Below, one piece after another: positions 8,413 to 17,086 of a stretch of DNA of 64,000 nucleotides (its first letter is position 1; each line of letters opens with the position of its first letter). Made by a program: the position numbers and the translations under genes. Origin of the DNA: Paucibacter sp. B2R-40. GTDB taxonomy: Bacteria; Pseudomonadota; Gammaproteobacteria; Burkholderiales; Burkholderiaceae_C. Below the pieces are notes generated by a model that saw only the letters and a program-made list of their open reading frames with translations, was not told the DNA's origin and did not search any database. The DNA is taken from the NCBI RefSeq assembly GCF_025717555.1, contig NZ_JAJIRP010000005.1, positions 310,001 to 374,000 of the forward strand, written 5' to 3'.

Positions 8413-8643
8413 TATGGGCGATGTTTCACCCCTTTTTCGGAGCTTTGAAACAGCCAAGCACTTAGAAAATTCGCTCATCGGGTCTGGATTTTTTGCAGAC
8501 CCGGCGTTCGGAACAAGCGGCGACCTTTTGAAGGCACTGCTTGAAATGGCCGGGCGGAGATGGCGACGGTAGAACCTTGGGTTCGCCGCCACCACAGGAC
8601 GCCGGCTTGACCGGAAGTTAGCGAATTTAGTAGGAGTGCTCAA
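8413..8643 (+). other. fliC4 upstream region without a clear sigma-28 promoter
   Basis: About 230 bp before fliC4. No match to the sigma-28 boxes seen before the other flagellins, and no sigma-54 GG-N10-GC element, could be placed. A TTGACC with TTAGTA at a 14-nt spacing lies close to the start codon but is too short for a good sigma-70 promoter. No gene is seen. Confidence 0.45.
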
Positions 8644-9489
8644 ATGCCCCAGACCATTAACACCAATATTGCCTCGCTCAATGCGCAGCGCAATCTCAAT
8701 ATGTCGCAGGGTTCGCTGGCCGTGTCCATGCAGCGTCTGTCGTCGGGTATGCGTGTGAACTCCGCCAAGGATGACGCGGCCGGTTTGGCGATTGCTGAGC
8801 GGATGAACGCCCAGGTGCGAGGCATGAATGTCGCGATCCGAAACGCCAACGACGGCATTTCGCTGGCGCAAACGGCTGAAGGCGCGCTGTCCAAAGTCGG
8901 CGACACGCTGCAACGTATGCGTGAGCTCTCGGTGCAGTCGCGCAACGCTACCAACACCACCACCGACCTTGACTCGATCGGCGCTGAATTCAGCGAGTTG
9001 GCTCAAGAAATAACGCGTGTTCTGGCCGGCACGACTTTCAACGGCAAAAAGATTCTCGGCGTCGATGCGACCTTGCCACAAGAGTTCCAGGTCGGGCCCA
9101 ACACCGGGGCAGAGGACACGATCGTCGTGGCCACCTCCGATCTCACGGCAGACGCGTCCATTCTCGCTGTGACGAGCTCCATCATCGGCAATGCATCGAC
9201 CACGGCCGACCTCAAGATCGTCATCGACAACCTGGATGTCGCGCTCAACACCGTCAGCAGTCAGCGCGCCACCTTGGGTGCATCGCAGAATCGCTTTGAA
9301 GCGGTGATCTCCAACCTGCAGGTGTCGGTGGAAAACCAAAGCGCGGCGCGCAGCCGCATCATGGATGCCGACTATGCGTCGGAAACCTCCAACCTAAGCC
9401 GCACCCAGATTCTTCAGCAGGCCGGCAACGCGATGGTGGCGCAGGCCAACCAGCTACCCCAGCAGGTCTTGAGCCTGCTCAAAGGATAA
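8644..9489 (+). CDS. fliC: Flagellin FliC (copy 4)
   Basis: 281-residue flagellin, the most diverged of the four: [41 protein letters not shown], a distinct centre (VDATLPQEFQVGPNTGAEDTI, in part) and the C-terminal RSRIMDADYASETSNLSR. AGGAG is 7 nt before the ATG. It has its own strong terminator. It lacks the promoter type of the other three, which suggests different control. Confidence 0.96.
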   Translation: MPQTINTNIASLNAQRNLNMSQGSLAVSMQRLSSGMRVNSAKDDAAGLAIAERMNAQVRGMNVAIRNANDGISLAQTAEGALSKVGDTLQRMRELSVQSRNATNTTTDLDSIGAEFSELAQEITRVLAGTTFNGKKILGVDATLPQEFQVGPNTGAEDTIVVATSDLTADASILAVTSSIIGNASTTADLKIVIDNLDVALNTVSSQRATLGASQNRFEAVISNLQVSVENQSAARSRIMDADYASETSNLSRTQILQQAGNAMVAQANQLPQQVLSLLKG

Positions 9490-9496
9490 AAGCAAG

Positions 9497-9524
9497 AAAA
9501 GCAGCCGACTTACAGGCTGCTTTT
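9497..9524 (+). terminator. Rho-independent terminator after fliC4
   Basis: AAAAGCAGCC (9497-9506), an 8-nt loop and GGCTGCTTTT (9515-9524): a perfect stem ending in T. It is immediately followed by the fliD promoter. Confidence 0.9.
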
Positions 9525-9527
9525 CGC

Positions 9528-9554
9528 TCAAGTTACGGATCCTATGGTCGATAG
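9528..9554 (+). promoter_or_regulatory. Sigma-28 promoter of fliD
   Basis: TCAAGTTA at 9528-9535, an 11-nt spacer and GTCGATAG at 9547-9554, almost the same as the fliC1 and fliS boxes. The fliD start codon is about 60 nt beyond the expected transcription start. Confidence 0.78.
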
Positions 9555-9621
9555 TGCTAAGGCATATCGGCCATTGGTGTTTTTGAGCGCCTGCGCCGTT
9601 GGCATTTTTTGGAGCATCATC

Positions 9622-11061
9622 ATGCCCAGCATCACTTCTGCCGGCATCGGCAGCGGCCTCGACATTGAGTCTTTGATCAGCAAGCTGGTCGCAGTTGAAC
9701 GAACCCCCATCAATCAACTGAAGACGCATACCGATGGTCTGAAGACACAGCTTTCCGCGTACGGCAAGATTCAAGGCTCGCTCGCCGCGATGCGGGATGC
9801 GGCAGCCAAGCTCACCAATCCGGATTCCTGGAGTGCCAGCTTGGGCAACTCTAGCGATGCAATGGCCGTCACCGTGACCCCAGGCCCTTCGGCACCGACC
9901 GGCAATGTGGCCGTGACGGTCAACCGCCTGGCCTCTGCTCAGTCCGTGTCGAGCAAGGTCATGGTGGCGAATCAGTCGGTGGGCCAAGGCAGCATGACAA
10001 TCGAGTTGGGCAAATGGAGCGAGGCCGTTGACCCCGATTTGCCGACCTTCGACCCCAAAGCAGGCAGCAGCGCCATCAGCATCGATTTCAGCAGTGGCAC
10101 GGACCAACTTGCACAGGCGCGCGACAAGATCAACGCGGCCAAAGCTGGCGTTGTAGCTTCCATCGTTACAGACAACAGCGGCCCGCGCCTGGTCATCAGG
10201 TCCAGTGAAACCGGTGCCAGCAATGGCTTTCGTATCAGCGTAGTTGACACCGATGGACAGAACGACAGCACAGGCCTATCAGCCTTGGCCTACGACCCCG
10301 GCACTGCCCAAGCACCGATGACGCGCAACCAATCGGCCGGCAACGCGGATGTCTTGCTCAATGGCCTCAGGGTCGACTCGGAGTCCAATACGCTGAAAGA
10401 CTCCATCGACGGCATGACGATCAACTTGCTCAAGGCCAGCACGACCGAAATAAACCTGTCAATCGGCCCAGACAAGGACGCCATCAAAAAGACCATCAAT
10501 GACTTCGCCACCGCCTACAACGCGGTCGCCACCTTGATGGCCGATCAGACCAAGTATGACACCGCCAACAAAAAGGGGGCAACGCTGCAGGGTGACTCCT
10601 CGATCGTTGGAATTCAGTTTGAAATGCGCGGACTGGCCGGTGGAACCAGCAATGTTGGCGGCAAATTCTCTCGGTTTTCCGAGATCGGTCTGGACCCCAG
10701 CACCGGCGGCGTTTTCAAAACTGACACCGGCAAACTCGACGCTGCGCTCGGCGATTTGGCCAGCCTTAAAACCCTCTTCATGGGTTCGGACAATAGCAAC
10801 TCCAGCAATGTCGGTTTGGCCAAGCAGTTGCAGGCTTTGGCCGATCAAGCCCTTGGTTTCAACGGCCGCATCACCAACCGGCAGAGTGGTCTGCAAAAGT
10901 CAATCGACAACGATGGCAAGAGCGCCGAGCGACTTGAAACGAAAGTCAGCCTCACCGAAGCCCGCTTGCGAGCCCGCTATACCGCCCTGGACGTTCAGAT
11001 GGGCAAGCTCAACGGTCTGTCGACCTATGTGACCCAGCAACTGAACAATATGGTCAAGTAA
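9622..11061 (+). CDS. fliD: Flagellar filament capping protein FliD
   Basis: FliD forms the cap at the filament tip that folds exported flagellin. 479 residues, usual for the family. The N-terminus ITSAGIGSGLDIESLISKLVAVER is typical, and the C-terminal helix region ends LDVQMGKLNGLSTYVTQQL (in part). The ATG at 9622 is chosen because GGAG lies 8 nt upstream and the family start motif follows directly; an upstream in-frame ATG at 9544 overlaps the promoter and is rejected. It has its own sigma-28 promoter and terminator. Confidence 0.95.
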   Translation: MPSITSAGIGSGLDIESLISKLVAVERTPINQLKTHTDGLKTQLSAYGKIQGSLAAMRDAAAKLTNPDSWSASLGNSSDAMAVTVTPGPSAPTGNVAVTVNRLASAQSVSSKVMVANQSVGQGSMTIELGKWSEAVDPDLPTFDPKAGSSAISIDFSSGTDQLAQARDKINAAKAGVVASIVTDNSGPRLVIRSSETGASNGFRISVVDTDGQNDSTGLSALAYDPGTAQAPMTRNQSAGNADVLLNGLRVDSESNTLKDSIDGMTINLLKASTTEINLSIGPDKDAIKKTINDFATAYNAVATLMADQTKYDTANKKGATLQGDSSIVGIQFEMRGLAGGTSNVGGKFSRFSEIGLDPSTGGVFKTDTGKLDAALGDLASLKTLFMGSDNSNSSNVGLAKQLQALADQALGFNGRITNRQSGLQKSIDNDGKSAERLETKVSLTEARLRARYTALDVQMGKLNGLSTYVTQQLNNMVK

Positions 11062-11109
11062 GCGAAAAGCCTGCCCTGCCGATAGTTGGGGTCGGGAGAG
11101 GCCAGACCG

Positions 11110-11138
11110 ATGGCGAACTCAAATGAGTTCGCCATTTT
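11110..11138 (+). terminator. Rho-independent terminator after fliD
   Basis: ATGGCGAACTC (11110-11120), loop AAAT and GAGTTCGCCAT (11125-11135) followed by T residues. A perfect 11-bp stem. Confidence 0.9.
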
Positions 11139-11225
11139 TCATGGCGCAGGCCGGAAATTTGTCACGAGCCCAGCGCGGAAATGCGCCTACACACAGCTAA
11201 AGGGTTTACGGCAGGCTCAGATCGC

Positions 11226-11252
11226 TCAAGTTGGGCGCCTCAGGGTCGAAAA
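11226..11252 (+). promoter_or_regulatory. Sigma-28 promoter of fliS-fliT
   Basis: TCAAGTTG at 11226-11233, an 11-nt spacer and GTCGAAAA at 11245-11252. The fliS ATG is only about 25-30 nt beyond the expected start of transcription, so unlike the flagellins this mRNA has a short leader. Confidence 0.72.
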
Positions 11253-11285
11253 CATAAACAACACGGCACATTCGGAAAGAATCAT

Positions 11286-11717
11286 ATGTACGGCAACGCC
11301 TCATCACCCTTTGCCTCGCGAACCCAGCGCGCTTCTATGTACCGCAAAGTGGGACTGGAGACCGATGTGCAAGGCGCCTCCCCTCACCGCTTGGTCGGCA
11401 TGCTGTTTGACGGTGTCTTTGACGCCATGAGTCAAGCCCGAGCGGGCATAGAGAACGGCAATACCGAACTCAAGAATCGTTCCTTGAGCCGCGCGGTGCG
11501 GATCTTGGACGAGGGCCTGAAGGCAAGTTTGAATATGCAAGCCGGCCCCTTGGCCAACGACCTGAATGACCTCTATGCTTATCTGTGCATGCGGCTGACC
11601 AAGGCCAATCTACACGGTGATATCAGTGCCATCGAGGAATGCCAACGCATCCTCACACCCGTGCGTGATGCCTGGACGGCCATCGCTCAAGCCCCTGAAG
11701 TATTGCGCGCAGCATGA
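11286..11717 (+). CDS. fliS: Flagellin export chaperone FliS
   Basis: FliS binds the C-terminus of flagellin in the cytosol and keeps it unfolded for export. The 143 residues show the family blocks YRKVGLETDVQGASPHRLVGMLFDG (in part) and DLNDLYAYLCMRLTKAN. The start at MYGNAS is chosen because GGAAAG precedes it and the usual N-terminal tail (MYG....Y) follows. The frame extends upstream through the promoter and is not used. Its stop overlaps the fliT start. Confidence 0.94.
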   Translation: MYGNASSPFASRTQRASMYRKVGLETDVQGASPHRLVGMLFDGVFDAMSQARAGIENGNTELKNRSLSRAVRILDEGLKASLNMQAGPLANDLNDLYAYLCMRLTKANLHGDISAIEECQRILTPVRDAWTAIAQAPEVLRAA

Positions 11718-12082
11718 AGCCGCGCAGCAGTTCTGACCTATCCATCAGCCCATCCACCCATCAGTCTCCGGCGGACCTCGCTATGAACACCCATCTCCTG
11801 AGCTATTACGAAGCCATTGAACAAGCCAGCGCCGACATGCTGTGCGCCGCCCGCACCGGCAACTGGGACGAAGTCGTCAAACTTGAGGGTGCTTGCGTAC
11901 TGCTGATCTCGCAACTCAAGCACGCCGCCTCTAGCGAGCAGTTGGCTCCCGATGAGAACAAGCTGAAGACGCGCATCATGCAGCGCATCTTGGTCAACGA
12001 TGCCGAAATCCGCCACTTGGCCGAGCCTTGGCTGGATGACCTGGATCAGGTGCTGACTGGCAAAAGCAAAACCTTGCACTGA
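11714..12082 (+). CDS. fliT: Flagellar export chaperone FliT
   Basis: FliT is the chaperone of the FliD cap protein and in enterobacteria also an anti-FlhDC factor. 122 residues from an ATG that overlaps the fliS stop as ATGA, pointing to translational coupling. The recognisable part begins at an internal Met (11783, MNTHLLSYYEAIE), giving 99 residues, and that internal start is a real alternative since the first 23 residues are low-complexity Ser/Pro. Helical throughout; the sequence is weakly conserved in this family, so position after fliS carries weight in the call. Confidence 0.75.
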   Translation: MKPRSSSDLSISPSTHQSPADLAMNTHLLSYYEAIEQASADMLCAARTGNWDEVVKLEGACVLLISQLKHAASSEQLAPDENKLKTRIMQRILVNDAEIRHLAEPWLDDLDQVLTGKSKTLH

Positions 12083-12169
12083 ATCCTACCGGCCGGCCGC
12101 TGCACTCAGCGAACGGCCGGTGCCACGTCCAGCGTCAGCACGATCACCCTGCCCCAGCGTCTTGCCCCT

Positions 12170-12937
12170 ATGCCCAGCAAAGCACAAGCAAACTCCGAGC
12201 CTGCACCGCGGTCGAATGAGCCCATTGAGCCCATTGAGCCGAGCGATTTTCGCGTGCGGGCAAGCAGTGAAGTTTTGAGTCTGCTGCGCACGCTGCAGAC
12301 TCAAAACACCCGCGTCAGTTTGAGTTCGCCCAACGGCGCCAGCCTGAGTTGCAGCATCAGTACGATTGACCCCGACCGAGGCGCACTGAATTTCGACCTG
12401 GCAACAGCCCAGGATCAACTCCAAGCCTTGCTGAGCGCGGACGAAATCACCGCCGTCGCCTACTTGGAACAGATCCGCTTGCAGTTCGAGCTGCTCGACC
12501 CGGTGCTGATCAATGCCAGCTTGCGCTGCCAGATCCCCAGCCTGATGTACCGGTTCCAACGCCGGCAGACCTTTCGGGTTCAGTCCAATCTGAGCACACC
12601 GCAGGTGCGCATGGTCCACCCTTTGCGGCCGGAACTGGCTTTGAATCTGAGGATCTTGGACTTGAGCCTGGGCGGCGTGGCCCTGCTCTTGCCGGCTGAG
12701 GTCGAACCGTTTCCCTTGGGCTGTGAGTTGGCGTCGGCGCAGGTCATCTTGGCCCGCGACATACGGTTCAAGACCGGCTTACGTCTGCAAAATGCCCGCC
12801 CCATCGACGACAAAGGCAACCTCCAACTCGGCTGGACGTTCACCCAGCTCGACGCCGAAGCGACGCTGTTTCTGCAGCGCTACATCGATCAGACGCAAAT
12901 CATGGGTCGCATATTGCGCAACAAGCAGGCCAAGTAG
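12170..12937 (+). CDS. ycgR: YcgR-type flagellar brake protein (PilZ domain)
   Basis: YcgR binds cyclic di-GMP and slows the flagellar motor. The 255-residue protein has an N-terminal YcgR domain (about residues 25-125) and a C-terminal PilZ domain. Both c-di-GMP signatures are present: the RxxxR motif at Arg132-Arg136 (RQTFR) and DxSxxG at Asp164-Gly169 (DLSLGG). The N-terminus has a small Pro-Ile-Glu repeat (EPIEPIEP). It follows fliT by 87 bp on the same strand, within the flagellar cluster, which supports a motor-brake role. Confidence 0.88.
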   Translation: MPSKAQANSEPAPRSNEPIEPIEPSDFRVRASSEVLSLLRTLQTQNTRVSLSSPNGASLSCSISTIDPDRGALNFDLATAQDQLQALLSADEITAVAYLEQIRLQFELLDPVLINASLRCQIPSLMYRFQRRQTFRVQSNLSTPQVRMVHPLRPELALNLRILDLSLGGVALLLPAEVEPFPLGCELASAQVILARDIRFKTGLRLQNARPIDDKGNLQLGWTFTQLDAEATLFLQRYIDQTQIMGRILRNKQAK

Positions 12938-12972
12938 ATCGTACCCAGCCAAGCCAAAGCTCCGGCCAAGGC

Positions 12973-13296
12973 TCAAACCTGCATATTCATGATTTCCGAA
13001 TAGGCTGAAACCAGGCGGTTGCGCACTTGCAAGGTGGCCTGGAAGCCGATTTGCGCTTTTTGCATCGCCACCATCGTTTCTTCAAGGCTGACGTTGGGAT
13101 TGTCGAGTTGCACCTCGCGCTGCAGCCGGGTCGCCTCATTCTGAGACGCACTGACACCCTTCATCGCCTGCGCCATCGCGTCGCCAAAGCTGGCGCCCTC
13201 CACTGCGCGGGTCTTGCCCAGCGGTTGACCATTGACTCCCAAACCGGCGCGCGCCGCTGCCTGGGCGAAATCAAACGGTTTGAGTTTCAGGTCCAT
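12973..13296 (-). CDS. fliE: Flagellar hook-basal body protein FliE
   Basis: FliE joins the MS ring to the proximal rod. 107 residues; the family C-terminal block SLEETMVAMQKAQIGFQATL and QVRNRLVSAYSEIMNMQV is clear. ATG 13296 is chosen over the GTG one codon upstream, with GGAG 5 nt before it. It is divergent from fliF across 200 bp that must hold both promoters; no consensus promoter was fixed there. Confidence 0.93.
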   Translation of the reverse strand: MDLKLKPFDFAQAAARAGLGVNGQPLGKTRAVEGASFGDAMAQAMKGVSASQNEATRLQREVQLDNPNVSLEETMVAMQKAQIGFQATLQVRNRLVSAYSEIMNMQV

Positions 13297-13496
13297 CACT
13301 TCTCCATCACCGCAGCATGGGGCTGCGATGGGATGAATCCTAAGCTGCCGACTCGCTTGATGAAGACAGGAACTGCGACCCCTTCCTCGGCCTGTTCGCC
13401 GCTTTCTTGAGGGGCCAAAACAGAATAATTCAAGGCATCGGAAGACCTTTGAAGCTTTCCGTGACTTAGCTCACAGCCAACCTGGCCTCCTCTCCC

Positions 13497-15191
13497 ATGG
13501 ACAACGCAATCAGCCCCGCCATCACCACCCTGCCGGTCGCAGTCAATAGCGCCAACGCGGGTTTTGGCAGCCGTCTGGCCGCCATGCCCGTGCGCAGCAA
13601 ATTCATGCTGGGCGGGGGCTTGGCCATCTTGGCCGGCACCGTCTTGGCCATCACCTTGTGGAGCAACCAAGGCGACTTCCGGCCGGTCTTCACCGGTTTG
13701 TCGGACAAGGACGGCGGCGCCGTCATCAATCAACTGACCACCTTGAACGTGCCTTATCGCCATGAAGCGGGCGGCACCATCTTGGTCCCTGCGGCTCAGG
13801 TCTACGACGTGCGCATGAAGCTGGCCTCGGCCGGCCTGCCCAAGGGCAGCACGGTCGGCTATGAGCTGATGGACAAAAGCTCGATCGGCCAAACCCAGTT
13901 CAACGAGCGGCTGAGCTTTCAGCGCGGCTTGGAGGGCGAGTTGACCCGCACCATTACCGCGCTGGCCGACGTCGCCGACGCCCGTATTCACCTCGCTATT
14001 CCGCAACAAAACGGTTTCTTCCGCGAGCAGCAAAAACCCAGCGCCTCGGTGATGCTGACGCTGCGCGGTGGCCGCTCGCTGGACCGCGCGCAAATCGCCG
14101 GCATCGTGCATCTGGTGTCCGCCAGCGTGCCTGAGCTGTCACCCAAGGCCGTCAGCGTGCTGGACCAAACCGGCGCCTTGCTGTCCAACACCAACAACGA
14201 CGGCCTCGGCGGCAGCGGGCTGGACAGCCAACAGCTGCAGTACAAGCAGCAGATCGAGGCCAACTTCAACAAGCGCATTTACGAGCTGTTGGAACCGGTG
14301 GTGGGCCGCGAGAATTTGCGCGCCACAGTCACGGCCGATGTCGACTTCTCGCAAGTGGAAAGCACCGCCGAGGAATTCAAGCCCAACCAAGGCCAGAACG
14401 CCAGCGCCTCGGTGCGCAGCTCGCAAACCAACGAATCCAGCAACAGCACACCGGCCCCGGCCACCGGCGTGCCTGGTGCCGCGACCAACCAGCCGCCGGT
14501 GCCCGCGACCGCGCCCATCAATGGCCAAGCTGCACCGCTGCAAGCCGCAGGCGGCAACCCCAACAGCAGCAGCCGTCGCGAAGCTGTCACCAATTTCGAA
14601 CTGGACAAAACCGTGCGCGTCACGCGCAACGCCACCGGTGCGGTGCGGCGCTTGAACGCGGCCGTCGTGATCAACCACCGCAGCAGCACCGATGCCAAGG
14701 GCAAAACTTCTTCGCAGCCGGTTTCACAAGAAGAATTGGACAAGCTGACCGGCTTGGTCAAGGAAACCATGGGCTTCAGCCAGGAGCGCGGCGACTCCTT
14801 GAAGATCATCAGCGCCCCCTTTATGGTGGACAAGCAAAACACCGTGGACCTGCCACTGTGGAAGCAGCCCTTCGTGCTGGACATGGTGCGTGCCGCTGCC
14901 CTGCCCTTGGCCTTGGTGGCGATCGCCATGATCGCCGTCTTCGGCATGGTGCGCCCAGCCATTCTTGCCGCGCGTCCGCTGCCACCCGTCGAGCCTGAGG
15001 CCAATTCGCAATTGAATGCCGTGGTCGATGACGAGAACGACTTGCCTGTGGTGCTCGGCCCTGGCGGTCTGCCCGCCCTCGCCGGCCCGCTGGTGAACGA
15101 GAAATTGGAGCGCGCGCGGCTCTTGGCACGCGAGAACCCGATCGCTGTCGCCAACATCATGCGCGGTTGGATCGCCGGCGAAGTCGCCTGA
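13497..15191 (+). CDS. fliF: Flagellar MS-ring protein FliF
   Basis: FliF builds the MS ring in the inner membrane, the base of the flagellum. 564 residues with a first membrane segment at about residues 35-54 (FMLGGGLAILAGTVLAITLW), YscJ-type ring-building domains, a Ser/Pro/Ala-rich periplasmic linker (about 305-365), a second membrane segment at about 465-485 and a cytosolic C-terminal tail that binds FliG. First gene of the fliF-K group; fliG starts 38 bp later. Confidence 0.97.
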   Translation: MDNAISPAITTLPVAVNSANAGFGSRLAAMPVRSKFMLGGGLAILAGTVLAITLWSNQGDFRPVFTGLSDKDGGAVINQLTTLNVPYRHEAGGTILVPAAQVYDVRMKLASAGLPKGSTVGYELMDKSSIGQTQFNERLSFQRGLEGELTRTITALADVADARIHLAIPQQNGFFREQQKPSASVMLTLRGGRSLDRAQIAGIVHLVSASVPELSPKAVSVLDQTGALLSNTNNDGLGGSGLDSQQLQYKQQIEANFNKRIYELLEPVVGRENLRATVTADVDFSQVESTAEEFKPNQGQNASASVRSSQTNESSNSTPAPATGVPGAATNQPPVPATAPINGQAAPLQAAGGNPNSSSRREAVTNFELDKTVRVTRNATGAVRRLNAAVVINHRSSTDAKGKTSSQPVSQEELDKLTGLVKETMGFSQERGDSLKIISAPFMVDKQNTVDLPLWKQPFVLDMVRAAALPLALVAIAMIAVFGMVRPAILAARPLPPVEPEANSQLNAVVDDENDLPVVLGPGGLPALAGPLVNEKLERARLLARENPIAVANIMRGWIAGEVA

Positions 15192-15229
15192 TCCCGGCCA
15201 CAACCCTGCTCATCTAGAGAACCGAAATC

Positions 15230-16225
15230 ATGGACGACAAAGGTGTTGAAGACGCTGCCATCTTGCTGATGTCCCTGGGCGAAGAAGAGGCGTCCGAGGT
15301 ATTCAAGCATCTGGCACCCAAGGAAGTACAAAAGCTCGGCGAAACCATCGCCAAGCTGAAGGTGGTCGGCCGCGACAAGGTCGAGCAGGTTTTGACACGC
15401 TTTGATGCGGTCGCGGAGACGCAAAGTACCCTGGTGTCGGACACCGACGAATATGTCCGCCAAGTGCTGCGCAAGGCACTCGGTGAAGACAAGGCTAACT
15501 TGTTGCTTGACCGCATCCTGCAAGGCAGCGACGTCTCCAGCATCGAAAGCCTGAAGTGGATGGACGCGGCCTCGGTGGCCGAGTTGCTGCGCAATGAACA
15601 CCCGCAGATCATTGCTGCCATCCTGGCGCATCTGGACTATGACCAGACCAGCTCGGTGCTGCGCGTCTTCACCGAGCGTCAGCGCAACGAAGTGCTGGTG
15701 CGTATCGCCACGCTGGACGGCATCCAGCCCATGGCTTTGAAGGACCTCAACGAGGTCATGAGCCAGGTCTTGGCCGGCGGCGAGCGCATGCGCAAGAGCA
15801 GCTTGGGTGGCGTGAAAACTGCGGCCGAAATCATCAATATGCTGGGCTCCAGCGTCGAGGCCTCGGTGCTGGACTACATCCGCGAAGCCGACGCCGACCT
15901 GGCCCAGAAGATCATGGACAACATGTTCACCTTCGACGATCTGGACAAGATCGACGACAAGGGCATACAGGCCGTGCTGAAGGAAGTTCAGTCCGAATCT
16001 TTGGTGGTGGCCTTGAAAGGTGCCAGCGCCGAGTTGCGCGAAAAGATTCTGCGCAATATGTCCACCCGCGCCGCCGAAACGCTGCGCGAGGACCTCGAGT
16101 CACGCGGGCCGGTACGGCTGTCCGAGGTCGAGGGCGAGCAGAAGGAAATGCTCAAGATCGTGCGCCGTCTGGTCGACGAAGGCACGATTGTGATGGCCGG
16201 CGGCGGCGACGATCAGTTCGTCTGA
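15230..16225 (+). CDS. fliG: Flagellar motor switch protein FliG
   Basis: FliG is the rotor protein of the C ring that takes torque from the stator. 331 residues, normal length. N-terminal FliF-binding domain (AAILLMSLGEEEASEVFKHL), middle domain with EHPQIIAAILAHL, and C-terminal torque domain with charged helix residues (ISTRAAETLREDLESRG region). ATG 15230 follows the fliF stop by 38 bp. Confidence 0.97.
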   Translation: MDDKGVEDAAILLMSLGEEEASEVFKHLAPKEVQKLGETIAKLKVVGRDKVEQVLTRFDAVAETQSTLVSDTDEYVRQVLRKALGEDKANLLLDRILQGSDVSSIESLKWMDAASVAELLRNEHPQIIAAILAHLDYDQTSSVLRVFTERQRNEVLVRIATLDGIQPMALKDLNEVMSQVLAGGERMRKSSLGGVKTAAEIINMLGSSVEASVLDYIREADADLAQKIMDNMFTFDDLDKIDDKGIQAVLKEVQSESLVVALKGASAELREKILRNMSTRAAETLREDLESRGPVRLSEVEGEQKEMLKIVRRLVDEGTIVMAGGGDDQFV

Positions 16226-16243
16226 CTCTAGGTGCAAAACATC

Positions 16244-17086
16244 ATGAGTCCACGTCCACCTCGTCAAGTGCCGCCTCCTACACGCGAGGAAGGTGCCCAG
16301 CGCACCAGCAGCTATAGCCGCTTCATCCCTCGTGAAGAGTTGCAGGGCTTTGCGGCTTGGAACCCGGACTCGCTGCAAGGGGCGTCGACCGCTCAGCGGC
16401 CGCCGATCAGCGCACCAGCGTCGGCAACTTCGGCCGCAGCCGCCGCGGCACAAGCAAAGCAAAGCGCTCCGGCTCCCGCGCCTGAGCCCGAGCCCAGCCT
16501 GCAAGAGCAACTCCACGCGGCGCGCCAAGCTGGCTATCAAGATGGCTACAGGGACGGCTTGTCGGCCTTGGATGCCTTCAAGCACAGCTTCGCGCAGCAA
16601 ATGACCGCCCAGATCGGTACCCTGGTGCGTAGCTTTGACGCTGACTTCCGCGCGCTGGAAGGCGAGATGGCGCAAGCGCTGGCCCGCAGCGCCGTCGAGT
16701 TGGCTCGTCAAGTCGTGCGCAGCGAAATCAAACAGCGGCCCGAGCATATTGCCAAGGTCGCACATGACGCGGTCGAGGCCCTGCAGTTGTCAGCCCGCCA
16801 TGTGAGGGTGCGCGTCAACCCGAGTGACTATCCCTTGGTGATTGAAGGTGCCGGCGAGGAAATGCGCGCACGTGAGGCCCAGGTGTTGCCTGACGCCGAT
16901 GTGCCGCGCGGCGGCTGCAAGGTCGACTCCGACATCAGCAGCGTTGACGCCAGCTTGGCCACCCGCTGGCAGCAAGCCGTCGCCTCCATGGGCCAAGCCT
17001 CGCTGTGGGAAGACCGCCGCAGCAATGCGGCCGAGGCCAGCGCTGCCGCAAGCGCAACGGTCCAGGGCAAGGACGACCAATCATGA
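16244..17086 (+). CDS. fliH: Flagellar export ATPase regulator FliH
   Basis: FliH binds the FliI ATPase and links it to the C ring. 280 residues. The first ~100 are Pro/Ala/Gln-rich; the middle has the family AxxxGxxxG-like stretch ([20 protein letters not shown]), and the C-terminal domain carries [16 protein letters not shown] and [12 protein letters not shown] 16244 is preferred to a GTG 12 nt earlier because AGGTG lies 9 nt upstream. The stop overlaps fliI by 4 bp (ATGA). Confidence 0.93.
   Translation: MSPRPPRQVPPPTREEGAQRTSSYSRFIPREELQGFAAWNPDSLQGASTAQRPPISAPASATSAAAAAAQAKQSAPAPAPEPEPSLQEQLHAARQAGYQDGYRDGLSALDAFKHSFAQQMTAQIGTLVRSFDADFRALEGEMAQALARSAVELARQVVRSEIKQRPEHIAKVAHDAVEALQLSARHVRVRVNPSDYPLVIEGAGEEMRAREAQVLPDADVPRGGCKVDSDISSVDASLATRWQQAVASMGQASLWEDRRSNAAEASAAASATVQGKDDQS

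Noticed and set aside
8490-8560. Possible sigma-54 promoter before fliC4
   Set aside because: GG and GC elements are present, but none has the required 10-nt spacing.
8311-9339. Minus-strand frame of about 340 codons opposite fliC4
   Set aside because: Antisense to a certain flagellin gene; similar shadow frames appear opposite the other three flagellins at the same phase.
9544-9621. Upstream start for fliD
   Set aside because: This ATG overlaps the sigma-28 -10 box and would add a non-conserved hydrophobic extension; the start at 9622 has a proper ribosome site.
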